Shown: one piece after another, positions 29,411-39,541 of the stretch
How positions within the stretch are numbered: the stretch's first letter is position 1
Layout of the letters: each line of letters begins with the position of its first letter
NCBI RefSeq assembly: GCF_006442205.1
Contig: NZ_VFVR01000001.1
Coordinates: 1 to 64,000 of the forward strand
DNA: 64,000 bases
Direction of reading: 5' to 3'
From: Mesorhizobium sp. B2-3-12
GTDB taxonomy: Bacteria > Pseudomonadota > Alphaproteobacteria > Rhizobiales > Rhizobiaceae
Notes under the pieces: generated by a model
Seen by the model: the letters and a program-made list of their open reading frames with translations, nothing else
The model's database searches: none
What the model was told of the DNA's origin: nothing
Translations under genes and position numbers: made by a program

Positions 29411-29446
29411 AAAAAAGCCTTGGCGCTCCGCGTCGGGGCTTTTTTC
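29411..29446 (+). terminator. Terminator after glnII
   Basis: AAAAAAGCC (29411-29419) pairs with GGCTTTTTT (29437-29445), extended inward by further pairs including G/T wobbles around a 5-nt loop. The T-run gives a good rho-independent terminator 41 bp after the glnII stop. Confidence 0.85.
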
Positions 29447-30211
29447 GTTATATTGCGAGTGGTGGCATCTGTCTCGCCCGGCGAAGCAAAGTGGTGCGTC
29501 GGTGGCGACGATGCCGATGCAAGAGCCGGCCCTCGTCGCCGATCGCTGCCGGGCTGACCGATACCCTCGCGCTCACCCATGCGGACAGACTCGCTTCGGA
29601 GATGCCACTTGACAGCGAGTGGGCGGAAAAGGCTCCGAAGGTCCGTCAAAGCCGATCGAACGGCAGCGACTTGAATACACCCAAAAAAAGTCAGACTGAA
29701 AAGGTCGAGCCAGCTTCAGCAAATGAAGGGGCTTTTGGCTGGCATACCGCGGCCGTCATCAATGGATTGCGTTTCTGGATATGGTGAAAAAGCCCGGAAA
29801 ACTGCCTGTTTCCGGCTCATCCGTACACCAACAAAGCCTTCTATAAGCCACTGTTCATACAAGGAAATCGCCGATTCCTGCGATTCCTCCGGTGCGTTGA
29901 CATACCATGTCGCGGCATGCGTATTCATGGCCATGGGGTTACGCCAAGCAATGCTGTTCGAACGGGGCGGGGGTTTCGTGAACGACGGCATTGGCGGGGG
30001 CGCCGGACGAGCGGGCATTGCAGCCTGAGGCAGTGTGCCGCTCGCTCCTGGCGACCGATTGCGCTTTGGAGCGATCCGCCAATGGCCCGCAACAACCTGT
30101 CGCGACCCTGAATTTCGGCTTCCGCCAACGGCCGCGTGCCGGCCACGGCCAAACAATCCTTGAACTGAAAAGCAATGATGTCGCGACGCTCCTCGGGGCG
30201 TCGAGGACGGC
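29447..30211. other. Gene-poor stretch between glnII and glnA
   Basis: About 765 bp lie between the terminators of two convergent genes. Several open frames exist on both strands (for example 29491-29787 plus, 29716-30213 minus), but none has a convincing start, family motif or amino acid composition, and their codon use looks random. It may be decayed DNA or contain an unrecognised RNA. I assign no gene. Confidence 0.5.
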
Positions 30212-30244
30212 AAAAAGCCCTTGAGGGGTAATCCCTCAAAGGCT
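30212..30244 (-). terminator. Terminator after glnA
   Basis: Read on the minus strand, AGCC + TTGAGGG pairs with CCCTCAA + GGCT (one mismatch between the two blocks) around a 5-nt loop, followed by TTTTT. It lies 22 bp beyond the glnA stop. Confidence 0.8.
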
Positions 30245-30265
30245 CTGTACGCTATCCCAGTGGTC

Positions 30266-31675
30266 TTACACCGAATAGTACATATCGTATTCGACCGGAT
30301 GCGGGGTCATTTCGAAGCGCATCACTTCCGCCATTTTCAGTTCGATATAGCTGTCGATCTGGTCGTCGTCGAAGACGCCGCCGGCCTTCAGGAAGCCGCG
30401 ATCCTTGTCGAGGCTTTGCAGAGCTTCACGCAGTGAGCCACAGACGGTCGGGATCTTCTTCAGTTCCTTCGGCGGCAGGTCGTAGAGATCCTTGTCCATC
30501 GGCTGTCCCGGATGGATCTTGTTCTTGATGCCGTCGAGGCCGGCCATCAGCAACGCGGAAAAGGCCAGGTAGGGGTTCGCGCCCGGATCGGGGAAGCGGA
30601 CCTCGACGCGCTTGGCCTTCGGCGAACTGCCGAAGGGGATGCGGCAGGAGGCCGAGCGGTTACGTGCCGAATAGGCGAGCAGCACCGGCGCTTCATAGCC
30701 GGGCACCAGGCGCTTGTAGGAGTTGGTCAGCGGGTTGGTGAAGGCGTTGATAGCCTTGGCGTGCTTGATGACGCCGCCGATGAAGAACAGGCAGTTCTCC
30801 GACAGGCCGGCATATTCATTGCCGGCGAAGGTCGGCTTGCCACCCTTCCAGATCGACATGTGGACATGCATGCCCGAACCGTTGTCGCCGAAGATCGGCT
30901 TCGGCATGAAGGTGGCCGTCTTGCCATAGGCGTTGGCGACCTGGTGCACGACATATTTGTAGATCAGCATCTTGTCGGCGTTGCGGACCAGCGCGTCGAA
31001 CTTGATGCCGAGCTCGTGCTGGGCGGCGGCCACCTCGTGATGGTGCTTTTCGACGCGCACGCCCATTTCAGCCAGCACGGTCAACATTTCGGAACGCATG
31101 TCCTGCGCCGAATCGATTGGCGGCACCGGGAAATAGCCGCCCTTGACGCGGGGGCGATGGCCAAGGTTGCCGGTCTCGTAGTCGGTGTCGTCATTCGACG
31201 GCAGTTCGGTCGAATCGAGCTTGAAGCCGGTGTTGTAGGGATCGGCCTTGTACTTGACGTCGTCGAACACGAAGAACTCGGCTTCCGGCCCGACATAGAT
31301 GGTGTCGCCGATGCCTTCCGCCTTCATGTAGGCCTCGGCCTTCTTGGCCGTGCCGCGCGGATCGCGGTTGTAGGATTCACCCGAGACCGGATCGAGGATG
31401 TCGCACAGGATGACCATCGTCGACTGCGCGAAGAACGGGTCCATGTGGACCGTGTCCGGATCGGGCATCAACACCATGTCGGACTCGTTGATTGCCTTCC
31501 AGCCGGCGATCGAGGAGCCGTCGAACATGACGCCATCGGCGAACATGTCTTCCTCGACCTCGACGACATCCATCGTGACGTGCTGCAGTTTGCCCTTCGG
31601 GTCGGTGAAGCGCAGGTCGACGAATTTCACGTCGTTGTCCTTGATCTGCTTCATGATGTCTTTGGCTGTCGTCAT
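30266..31675 (-). CDS. glnA: Glutamine synthetase I
   Basis: This 469-residue enzyme is the bacterial dodecameric GSI. Landmarks are [15 protein letters not shown], the metal ligand region with [37 protein letters not shown], and the adenylylation loop DKDLYDLPP near residue 395, whose tyrosine is modified by GlnE in the family. ATG at 31675 gives [14 protein letters not shown], the normal N-terminus; longer upstream frames overlap glnB and are rejected. It follows glnB by 58 bp on the minus strand, so the two form the classical alphaproteobacterial glnBA operon. Confidence 0.98.
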   Translation of the reverse strand: MTTAKDIMKQIKDNDVKFVDLRFTDPKGKLQHVTMDVVEVEEDMFADGVMFDGSSIAGWKAINESDMVLMPDPDTVHMDPFFAQSTMVILCDILDPVSGESYNRDPRGTAKKAEAYMKAEGIGDTIYVGPEAEFFVFDDVKYKADPYNTGFKLDSTELPSNDDTDYETGNLGHRPRVKGGYFPVPPIDSAQDMRSEMLTVLAEMGVRVEKHHHEVAAAQHELGIKFDALVRNADKMLIYKYVVHQVANAYGKTATFMPKPIFGDNGSGMHVHMSIWKGGKPTFAGNEYAGLSENCLFFIGGVIKHAKAINAFTNPLTNSYKRLVPGYEAPVLLAYSARNRSASCRIPFGSSPKAKRVEVRFPDPGANPYLAFSALLMAGLDGIKNKIHPGQPMDKDLYDLPPKELKKIPTVCGSLREALQSLDKDRGFLKAGGVFDDDQIDSYIELKMAEVMRFEMTPHPVEYDMYYSV

Positions 31676-31733
31676 GTCATTTATCCCTGTGTGCTGACGT
31701 TTTTTGATGATGACGTTTCTTAGAGGATGGCCG

Positions 31734-32171
<438 letters not shown>

Positions 32172-32427
32172 TCATATGATTTCGAAGCCAAACCGCGCCG
32201 GCATGCAATTTCGCGTCATTCGCTGCACCGGAAGCGCCATGGACTGCAGAAGCCCGCGCAGTTCCTCACTTGCATCCGCACGAAAATTAGGCAATCAGCC
32301 CATTTTTTGTGCGGTTTCGCGCCTCGAATGCTCGCCCGGCAATGTAGCGCAGCTGGCAAGACCTCCCTCTTTGTTTGCTTCGGCTCGAAAACTGGACAAT
32401 GCTTGATCGAATGCGGATCGGCAATCC

Positions 32428-33957
32428 ATGAGCGACGAACTTCTCACTTCCGCCGAGATGGGCGAGGCGGACCGGCTGACGATTGCCGCCGGTCCAACCG
32501 ACGGCATTGGGTTGATGCGCAGAGCAGGCGAAGCGGTCGCGGCCGAGGTTTTCGTCCGCTATCCCCAAGCGGCCCATGTCCATGTGCTTTGCGGGCCTGG
32601 CAACAATGGCGGCGACGGCTATGTCGTCGCCCGCATCCTGGCAGGCGGCGGCGTTGCGACGACGATCTGGGCATCAGGTGCGCCGAGGGCGCAAAGCGAT
32701 GCGGCGCTCGCCGCGGCGGAATGTTCGATCAAGCCTCGGCCGCTGGTCGGCTTTGAAGCCGAGCCGGGCTCGATCGTGGTCGATGCGCTTTACGGGGCAG
32801 GGCTGTCCAAGCCGCTATCCGGCGAAGCCGCCAGGGCGGCCGATCTGGCCGCCGGACTGCATTTGCCGGTTGTCGCGGTCGACCTGCCTTCCGGCATCTC
32901 CTGTGACAGCGGCAAGGTGCTAGGCACATCGTTTTCGGCGGACCTCACCGTGACCTTCGCGCGCAAGAAACCAGGCCATCTGCTCCTGCCGGGCCGGGAG
33001 CGATGCGGCGAGATCGTGCTTGCCGATATCGGCATCGGCGATGACATCATTGCAAAGCTTGAGCCTCGGACATTCGAGAACGGACCGGCACTCTGGTTGC
33101 GCGGTTTGCCGGTGCCGGCCGTCGACGCGCACAAATACAAGCGCGGCCATGTCGGCGTCTTTTCCGGCGGCCCCAGTGCCACCGGTGCGGCGCGGCTGTC
33201 GGCGCTTGCCGCTGCTCGATCCGGGGCAGGGGCGGTGACCGTACTGTCGCCGGCGAACGCCATGCAGGTCAACGCAGCGCACCTGACCTCGATCATGCTG
33301 CGCAGGACCGACGAGATGGCCGACATCGAGGCATTTGTCGGGGAGCGCCGGCCGTCGGCCTTTGTTCTCGGGCCCGGCTTTGGCGTCGGTGAAAAAACCC
33401 AGGCGTTCGCGCTTGCTCTGCTCGCGTCGGGCAAGCCGGCGGGCGCCTCCACCGGAATTGACGGTCTGGTCTTCGACGCCGACGCGATCACGTCGTTTCG
33501 GGAGGCGCCAGATGTCTTGTTCGAAGCCGCCCGCGGGCCGCACGCGCCCGTGCTGGTGATGACACCGCATGAAGGCGAGTTCGCCAGGCTGTTTCCCGGC
33601 CTCGCCGACGACAATGCCTCCTCGAAGCTGGACAAGGCACGCGCGGCCGCCGCGGCGGCCAATGCCGTCATCGTCTACAAGGGCGCCGATACGGTGATTG
33701 CCGCTCCGGATGGCAGGGCGGCGATCAATTCAAACGGCGCGGCTTGGCTCGCCACGGCCGGATCAGGTGACGTGTTGTCCGGTATCACGGCCGGACTGAT
33801 TGCCCAGGCCATGCCGGCGTTCGAAGCAGCCTGTGCCGCGGTCTGGATCCATGCCGAGGCCGGAAGCCGGTCCGGCGCTGGGCTGATTGCCGAGGATTTG
33901 CCGCTGGCGCTGGTGCCGGTGCTGCGCGAACTGGTTACTGCTCGCGGCAGCCGTTGA
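32428..33957 (+). CDS. nnr: Bifunctional NAD(P)H-hydrate epimerase / ADP-dependent dehydratase
   Basis: This 509-residue fusion repairs damaged NADHX and NADPHX. The N-terminal YjeF_N epimerase domain (about residues 1-210) has CGPGNNGGDGYVVARIL, and the C-terminal carbohydrate-kinase-like dehydratase domain (about 230-505) ends with the ADP-binding motif ATAGSGDVLSGITAGL. ATG 32428 has no strong SD. The neighbouring glnBA genes run divergently, a gene pairing often seen in alphaproteobacteria. The stop is 27 bp from the convergent pccB-like gene. Confidence 0.94.
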   Translation: MSDELLTSAEMGEADRLTIAAGPTDGIGLMRRAGEAVAAEVFVRYPQAAHVHVLCGPGNNGGDGYVVARILAGGGVATTIWASGAPRAQSDAALAAAECSIKPRPLVGFEAEPGSIVVDALYGAGLSKPLSGEAARAADLAAGLHLPVVAVDLPSGISCDSGKVLGTSFSADLTVTFARKKPGHLLLPGRERCGEIVLADIGIGDDIIAKLEPRTFENGPALWLRGLPVPAVDAHKYKRGHVGVFSGGPSATGAARLSALAAARSGAGAVTVLSPANAMQVNAAHLTSIMLRRTDEMADIEAFVGERRPSAFVLGPGFGVGEKTQAFALALLASGKPAGASTGIDGLVFDADAITSFREAPDVLFEAARGPHAPVLVMTPHEGEFARLFPGLADDNASSKLDKARAAAAAANAVIVYKGADTVIAAPDGRAAINSNGAAWLATAGSGDVLSGITAGLIAQAMPAFEAACAAVWIHAEAGSRSGAGLIAEDLPLALVPVLRELVTARGSR

Positions 33958-33984
33958 TAAACGCGGTCTGTTGATTGCCGGTGA

Positions 33985-35517
33985 TTACAACGGAATGTTG
34001 TCGTGCTTCTTCCAGGGGTTCTGCATGTCCTTGTTGCGCAGCATGCGAAGCGCCCGGGCGATACGGCGGCGGGTCGAGTGCGGCATGATCACCTCGTCGA
34101 CATAGCCGCGCTCGGCGGCCACGAAAGGCGACAGGAAGCGATCCTCGTAGGTCTTTGTATGGGCTGCGATCTTTTCGGCATCGCCGATATCCTTGCGGTA
34201 GATGATCTCGACCGCCCCCCTGGCGCCCATCACCGCGATCTGCGCCGTCGGCCAGGCATAGTTCATGTCGCCGCGCAGATGTTTTGACGCCATCACGTCA
34301 TAGGCGCCGCCATAGGCTTTTCGGGTGATGACGGTGATCTTCGGCACGGTCGCCTCGGCATAAGCGAAGAGCAGCTTGGCGCCGTGTTTGATCAATCCGC
34401 CATATTCCTGCGCCGTGCCGGGCAGGAAGCCGGGAACATCGACGAAGGTAACGAGCGGGATCGAAAAACAGTCGCAGAAACGCACGAAGCGCGCCGCCTT
34501 GCGGCTGGCGTCGGAATCGAGCACGCCCGCAAGCACCATTGGCTGGTTGGCGACAAAGCCGACCGTGCGGCCTTCTACCCTCCCGAAGCCGGTGACGATG
34601 TTCTTGGCAAAACTCTGCTGGATCTCGAAAAAGTCGCCCTCGTCGGCGACCTTCAGGATCAATTCCCTGATGTCGTAGGGCTTGTTGGCGTTGTCGGGAA
34701 TCAGCCGGTCGAGCGACATGTCATGGTCGGTGACCGACTGGTAGCATTCGATCTCGGGAATCTCCGATGTGTTGGAAGCCGGCAGCAGGTCGACCAGCCG
34801 GCGCATCTGCAAGAGTGCTTCGACGTCATTGTCATAGGCGCCGTCGGCGATCGAGGATTTCGTCGTGTGGACGGAAGCGCCGCCGAGGCTCTCTGCGGTC
34901 ACCGTCTCGTTGGTCACGGTCTTCACCACGTCCGGCCCGGTGACGAACATGTAGGAGGTGTCGCGCACCATGAAGATGAAATCGGTCATGGCGGGCGAAT
35001 AGACGTCACCGCCGGCACATGGGCCCATGATGACGGAAATCTGCGGAATGACGCCGGAGGCGAGCACGTTGCGCTGGAAGATCTCGGCATAGCCGCCGAG
35101 TGCCGCCACGCCTTCCTGGATGCGCGCCCCGCCGGCATCGTAGAGGCCGATGATCGGCGCACGGTTGCGCAGCGCCATCTCCTGCACCTTGATGACTTTC
35201 TCGGCATGGGCTTCCGACAATGAGCCGCCGAACACGGTGAAATCCTTGGCGAAGAGATAGACCGGGCGGCCATTGACCGTCCCCCAGCCCGTGACGACGC
35301 CATCGCCTGCGATCTTGGTCTTCTCCATGCCGAAATCGGTCGAGCGGTGCTCGACATACATGTCGAACTCCTCGAACGAGCCTTCGTCGAGGAACACCTC
35401 GATGCGTTCGCGCGCGGTGAGCTTGCCCTTTTTGTGCTGCGCATCGATGCGGGCCTGGCCGCCGCCCATGCGGGCAATGTCGCGCCGCCGCTCGAGTTCC
35501 TTCAGCACGTCCTTCAT
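33985..35517 (-). CDS. pccB: Acyl-CoA carboxylase beta subunit (propionyl-CoA carboxylase type)
   Basis: This 510-residue carboxyltransferase has the crotonase-fold signatures of the family: [20 protein letters not shown] near residue 117, [34 protein letters not shown] and [15 protein letters not shown]. It moves carboxyl from biotin to an acyl-CoA, usually propionyl-CoA in rhizobia. ATG at 35517 gives [20 protein letters not shown], the normal N-terminus; the frame remains open another 1.2 kb upstream, but that is the shadow of the helicase gene. The alpha subunit is not in this window. Confidence 0.95.
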   Translation of the reverse strand: MKDVLKELERRRDIARMGGGQARIDAQHKKGKLTARERIEVFLDEGSFEEFDMYVEHRSTDFGMEKTKIAGDGVVTGWGTVNGRPVYLFAKDFTVFGGSLSEAHAEKVIKVQEMALRNRAPIIGLYDAGGARIQEGVAALGGYAEIFQRNVLASGVIPQISVIMGPCAGGDVYSPAMTDFIFMVRDTSYMFVTGPDVVKTVTNETVTAESLGGASVHTTKSSIADGAYDNDVEALLQMRRLVDLLPASNTSEIPEIECYQSVTDHDMSLDRLIPDNANKPYDIRELILKVADEGDFFEIQQSFAKNIVTGFGRVEGRTVGFVANQPMVLAGVLDSDASRKAARFVRFCDCFSIPLVTFVDVPGFLPGTAQEYGGLIKHGAKLLFAYAEATVPKITVITRKAYGGAYDVMASKHLRGDMNYAWPTAQIAVMGARGAVEIIYRKDIGDAEKIAAHTKTYEDRFLSPFVAAERGYVDEVIMPHSTRRRIARALRMLRNKDMQNPWKKHDNIPL

Positions 35518-35908
35518 CGCTCGGTCCCCAAAATCGGAAGCTTTGTTTGTGGTAATGATGCCAGCCATGGAGCGCAAGCGTCGGCTTTTGGCTGGTTTTT
35601 GCTGCAGCGCAACATGACGCCCCTTGCATTCCGGGGCGAACTCAGCCATATGCAGCCCATAGGCGCTTGGGCCGGGAGATTCCGGCCTTCTCGACGAATG
35701 AGACTGGTTGCGTCTGTTTTCCCTCTTTCCGGCAAGTCGGCAAAGGTGGCGAAAAAGCCCCGTGGCATGACGCCTGCGGGCACGACAGCGCAGCCGAGTG
35801 GACGTTACCGTCCGCCCGCCTTGTCGTTTCATATCAAATTTTTCGACGGCAGGTTGCGCCCTGCCGCCATCGACGTTGCGGCCAGAGGCCGCGTGAAAGA
35901 AGATTACT
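35518..35908. other. Divergent spacer between pccB and the helicase gene
   Basis: This 391-bp gap separates two divergent genes. It contains short weak open frames on both strands without family motifs. GGCAGG and CCTGCC (near 35849-35866) can form a hairpin in the leader of the helicase mRNA, which fits a long 5' UTR, common for cold-responsive helicase genes; that role is inference. No gene is assigned. Confidence 0.45.
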
Positions 35909-37324
35909 TTGACCAACGAAAACACATTGCCCGGCAACGATACCGCGGAACTCTCCGGTTTCGCGGCGCTGGGAATTACGGGTGCGCTGCTCAAGGCCAC
36001 CCACAATGCAGGCTTCACGGAACCGAAGCCGATCCAGATGCAGGCGATCCCGCCGCAGCTGGAAGGCCGTGACATTTTCGGCATCGCGCAGACCGGCTCC
36101 GGCAAGACCGCTGCCTTCGCGCTGCCGATCCTGTCGAAGATCATCGCGCTCGGCACCAAGCGCCGCGCCAAGACGACCCGCGCGCTCATCCTGGCGCCGA
36201 CCCGCGAACTCGCGGTGCAGATCGAGGACACCATCAAGATTCTCGCCAAGGGCGCGCATGTCTCGACGGCACTCGTGCTGGGCGGCGTCTCGCGCTTCAG
36301 CCAGGTGAAGAAGGTTGCCCCAGGCGTCGATATCCTTATCGCCACGCCCGGCCGCTTGACCGACCTGGTGCGCGAGGGCGACCTCATCCTGTCCGACACC
36401 AAATGGCTGGTGCTGGACGAGGGCGACCGCATGCTCGATATGGGCTTCATCAACGACGTCAAGCGCATCGCCAAGGCGACCGCGCCCGACCGCCAGACGG
36501 CGCTGTTCTCGGCCACCATGCCTGACGAGATCGCCGAGCTCGCCAAGGGTCTGTTGAAGAACCCGGTCCGCGTCGAGGTCTCGCCGCAAAGCACCGCGGC
36601 CGTCGAAATCGTCCAGGGCGTCGTCTTTGCCCGCACCAAGCAGAAGCGCCAGGTGCTGTCGACGATGCTCGCCGACGCGGCGATGAAGTCCGTCATCATC
36701 TTTTCGCGCACCAAGCATGGTGCCGACCGGGTGACCAAGGACCTTGAGCGCGACGGTTTCAAGGCCGCCGTCATTCATGGCAACAAGTCGCAGAATGCCC
36801 GTCAGAAGGCGCTGAACGATTTCCGTGATGGATCGGTGCGCATTCTGGTCGCGACCGACATCGCCGCGCGCGGTATCGACGTCCCCGGCATCAGCCATGT
36901 CGTGAACTTCGACCTGCCGGACGAAGCCGAAAGCTATGTCCACCGCATCGGCCGCACCGGCCGCAACGGCAAGGATGGCATCGCGATAACGCTTTGCGAT
37001 CCTTCGGAAAACAGCAAGCTTCGTCAGGTCGAGCGCATCATCCGCACCAAGCTGCCAATCGTTGCCGACCATCTCGGCAGCCCCGATCCGGCGCGCAATC
37101 CGGCTGAAAAGAACGAGCGCTTCGAACCCGCCAATGACCGCAATGGCCGTCGCGACGGCAGGCGGCCGGGCGGCGAGAAGAAGCAGAACAACGGCTTCGG
37201 CAAGAAGCGCTTCGGCGACAAGCCGGCCTTTGCCGGTGAGCGCAAGCCCGAAGGTGCGAAGCCTTTCAAGGGCAACAACAAGCGCCGCTTCGGCGGCAAG
37301 CGTCCGGCGGCGCGGGCTGCCTGA
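35909..37324 (+). CDS. DEAD-box-family RNA helicase with DEGD motif (TTG start)
   Basis: This 471-residue helicase has the family motifs in order: Q-motif near residue 43, motif I AQTGSGKT at 60-67, Ia PTRELA at 97-102, Ib TPGRL at 146-150, motif [11 protein letters not shown] with DEGD at 170-173 in place of DEAD, motif III SAT at 201-203, and the second RecA domain with [14 protein letters not shown] and the motif [12 protein letters not shown]. The C-terminal tail (about 385-471) is basic and rich in Lys/Arg/Gly/Asn, typical of RhlE-like helicases that bind structured RNA. The TTG start follows AAAGAAGAT. Confidence 0.92.
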   Translation: MTNENTLPGNDTAELSGFAALGITGALLKATHNAGFTEPKPIQMQAIPPQLEGRDIFGIAQTGSGKTAAFALPILSKIIALGTKRRAKTTRALILAPTRELAVQIEDTIKILAKGAHVSTALVLGGVSRFSQVKKVAPGVDILIATPGRLTDLVREGDLILSDTKWLVLDEGDRMLDMGFINDVKRIAKATAPDRQTALFSATMPDEIAELAKGLLKNPVRVEVSPQSTAAVEIVQGVVFARTKQKRQVLSTMLADAAMKSVIIFSRTKHGADRVTKDLERDGFKAAVIHGNKSQNARQKALNDFRDGSVRILVATDIAARGIDVPGISHVVNFDLPDEAESYVHRIGRTGRNGKDGIAITLCDPSENSKLRQVERIIRTKLPIVADHLGSPDPARNPAEKNERFEPANDRNGRRDGRRPGGEKKQNNGFGKKRFGDKPAFAGERKPEGAKPFKGNNKRRFGGKRPAARAA

Positions 37325-37382
37325 CCATTATGGCAGTCGGCCAATCCCTGGCGGTTGGCTGGTTGCCTGAGCAATAGAGAAA

Positions 37383-37415
37383 GGGCGGCTGAGGCATTGC
37401 TTCAGCCGCCCGTTT
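37383..37415. terminator. Terminator between the helicase and the alpha/beta hydrolase genes
   Basis: GGGCGGCTGA (37383-37392) pairs perfectly with TCAGCCGCCC (37402-37411) around a 9-nt loop, followed by GTTTT on the plus strand and preceded by AA on the minus side. It lies between two convergent genes and best serves the helicase gene. Confidence 0.8.
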
Positions 37416-37427
37416 TATTTCAGAACC

Positions 37428-38402
37428 TCACTTCGCCACGGCTTCGACCCAGACGGCAATCCGTTGCGCCAGGAAGGCCGTGGTCGATGGCGACAGCGCG
37501 TCGCCGGCAAGGACATGATTGTCGGGATCGCCAGTGCTTTCGATGGGTACCAGCTCATGCGCACCACCCCAGCGCGCGGCGATTTCGCGGGTGCGGTCGG
37601 GTCGCACCACTCTGTCCAAATCCGAGAAAATAAACAAAGCCGGGATGGTCGCCTTCTCCACCGGCGCGCCATAGGCAAGCTCGGTCAGGGCCTGCATCGG
37701 CATCGTGGCGGCGATCGGATATCTGGTGGTCCAGAATTTCTCATGCAGCGCATTGCGCGGCGCGAAGCTGCGTTCCTTGCCGGCGACGAGTTCGGCGATC
37801 TGCTTGCCCCAGGGCATGGTCAGGATCTCGGCGCCGGATGCTTTTACGCCGAAATTGGGCGAGATGAATGCGATGGCCGCCACACCCTCGGATGCTCCGG
37901 ACTGCGTTGCCGCCCAGACCGCCAGTGAGCCGCCGGTCGACGTCGAGATGACGATCACCTTGTCACCGATTGCCCGGCCGATGGCGAGCGCCTCCTCATA
38001 GTCGTTGATCCAGGCATTGACGCTGCCTTGCCTCATGGCTTCGCCGTCCTGTCCGTGACCGGTGAGGCGGGTGTAGAACAGGTTGGCGTCGAGCTGGTCG
38101 GCCACATCGTCGGGCAAGGGGCGGAGTTCGCCCTTCGATGCTGAAAAGCCGTGGATGTAGACGATCGACAGCGGCGTCTTGGCGTGCACCATCGGGTTGG
38201 CCCAGACGATTTCCTTCTCCAGCCCGTCGCTGATGCCCGGTATGGCGGCTTCCGCCTTGGCCACATAGGCCTGCGGGTCGTCGCCGATGGCGGAAGGATC
38301 GAAACGGATCGTGGTGTCGACGGGAACGCGTGGACCAAGCACGAAGGCCAGGGCAAGGATGGCGATCAGGCCCAGCACAGCAAGCACGATCCGTCGCCCC
38401 AT
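37428..38402 (-). CDS. Alpha/beta hydrolase, membrane-anchored or exported
   Basis: This 324-residue protein begins with a hydrophobic N-terminus (MGRRIVLAVLGLIAILALAF) that is either a signal peptide or an anchor. The hydrolase fold is indicated by IVYIHGFSASKGELRPL (oxyanion region), the nucleophile elbow with STSTGGSLAVWAA, and the late LFIFSDLDRVVRPD (acid) and DNHVL (histidine) blocks. ATG 38402 has GGAG at a good distance upstream, so it is preferred to GTG 38414. The substrate is unknown. Confidence 0.85.
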   Translation of the reverse strand: MGRRIVLAVLGLIAILALAFVLGPRVPVDTTIRFDPSAIGDDPQAYVAKAEAAIPGISDGLEKEIVWANPMVHAKTPLSIVYIHGFSASKGELRPLPDDVADQLDANLFYTRLTGHGQDGEAMRQGSVNAWINDYEEALAIGRAIGDKVIVISTSTGGSLAVWAATQSGASEGVAAIAFISPNFGVKASGAEILTMPWGKQIAELVAGKERSFAPRNALHEKFWTTRYPIAATMPMQALTELAYGAPVEKATIPALFIFSDLDRVVRPDRTREIAARWGGAHELVPIESTGDPDNHVLAGDALSPSTTAFLAQRIAVWVEAVAK

Positions 38403-38494
38403 CGCAGACTCCACGCAACAACATTCAAACTATGGTGGTCGCCGTGAACAGGCAACGGCCGCTCGGGCGGCCAAGCCACCAATCCTGTGGGCAT

Positions 38495-39316
38495 CTACTC
38501 GTTGGGCGTTTTCCGCTCGTAATGCAGTGGCCGTGCCTTCCAGCTGGTCGTCAGGCTGATCACCCATCGGGATACAGGCCTTGGCAGCAAGCCAAGAAAT
38601 TTCAGCGGCCAGCTCGTCCGGTACGGGAAGGTCACTTCGAAGCCGCCGGATTTGATGCCCCGCACCATGCGGCGGGTCGCGCGGCCGACCGGCATCAGGC
38701 CCGGCATCGGCAGCATGTTCTTTTCGGTCAAAGGCGTGTCGACAAACCCGGGGTTAATCACCTGAACGCGGATGTTCATCTTGTCGAAATCATATTTCAG
38801 CGACTCGGCCAGGATGTTGATGGCGGCCTTGGTGCCGCCATAGGCGGCCGTTGTTGGCCAGCCGAAATAGGCGGTCACCGAGCCGACCAGAACGACATGG
38901 CCGCGTGCACGCACCCGCATGTGCTCGACGAGAGGCACCAGCCCATTGATGATGCCGAAATAGTTGACCTCGAAGGTGCGGCGGAAGTCGCTGACGACGA
39001 GTGACTCTCCAGGGGTCGAGATGTAATTTCCGGCATTGAAGATGGCGAGCACGATCGGCCCGAGGTCCTTCTCGATCGCCGCCACCGTTCTTGCCATGCG
39101 CGGCTCGTCGGTGACGTCGCAGGGAAAAGCCACGACCTTGCCCGGCATCTGCGCGGTCTCGACGATGAGCGTGTCGATCGGATCGTCGTCCAACGCGGTC
39201 ACCGCCACCGCATAGCCCTGTGACGCCAGATCCCTGGCCAGCGAGCGGCCAATGCCGCTGCTGCCGCCCGTGACCCAGGCGACGCCGTGTTTCGGATCGG
39301 CCCGATAGAGTGTCAT
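38495..39316 (-). CDS. Short-chain dehydrogenase/reductase (SDR)
   Basis: This 273-residue oxidoreductase has the Rossmann motif TGGSSGIGRSLARDLA near residue 16, the NAG motif AIFNAGNY near residue 90, and the catalytic SVTAYFGWPTTAAYGGTKAA with the YxxxK pair. Motifs suggest a classical SDR; the substrate cannot be read. ATG 39316 gives MTLYRADPKHGVAWVTGGSS. It follows the hydrolase gene on the same strand with a 92-bp gap upstream of the latter, so the two may be cotranscribed. Confidence 0.9.
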   Translation of the reverse strand: MTLYRADPKHGVAWVTGGSSGIGRSLARDLASQGYAVAVTALDDDPIDTLIVETAQMPGKVVAFPCDVTDEPRMARTVAAIEKDLGPIVLAIFNAGNYISTPGESLVVSDFRRTFEVNYFGIINGLVPLVEHMRVRARGHVVLVGSVTAYFGWPTTAAYGGTKAAINILAESLKYDFDKMNIRVQVINPGFVDTPLTEKNMLPMPGLMPVGRATRRMVRGIKSGGFEVTFPYRTSWPLKFLGLLPRPVSRWVISLTTSWKARPLHYERKTPNE

Positions 39317-39484
39317 GCTGCGCCCTGTCGACTTGTTGGTGCTTTGCTCTAACGGCGAAGAAATCGAATGAAAAGAGTGCTTTTCCACCACAGGTGCAAA
39401 TGAACTGTGTGATATCGAGCCAGGTCGCGACAAGGTCGGCACTCGCAAGGCCGGAAATGCGACTGGACCAGACGAATTCTTGCC

Positions 39485-39513
39485 TTGAAACCGCAGCGTT
39501 GGGTTTCTAGGGT
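39485..39513 (+). promoter_or_regulatory. Candidate promoter of cysK
   Basis: TTGAAA (39485-39490), 17 bases, TAGGGT (39508-39513) lie about 30-60 bp before the cysK ATG. The -10 element is a poor match, so this is a weak candidate in the 225-bp divergent gap between the SDR gene and cysK. Confidence 0.3.
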
Positions 39514-39541
39514 TTCGGCGCACGTACACAAGGAATCCTGA

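Noticed and set aside
29716..30213. Minus-strand reading frame of 165 codons between glnII and glnA
   Set aside because: The product has random-looking composition with no motif, no good ribosome binding site, and overlaps a similar plus-strand frame.
35518..36774. Minus-strand reading frame that extends pccB by 1.2 kb
   Set aside because: It is the shadow of the helicase gene; the carboxylase has its natural start at 35517.
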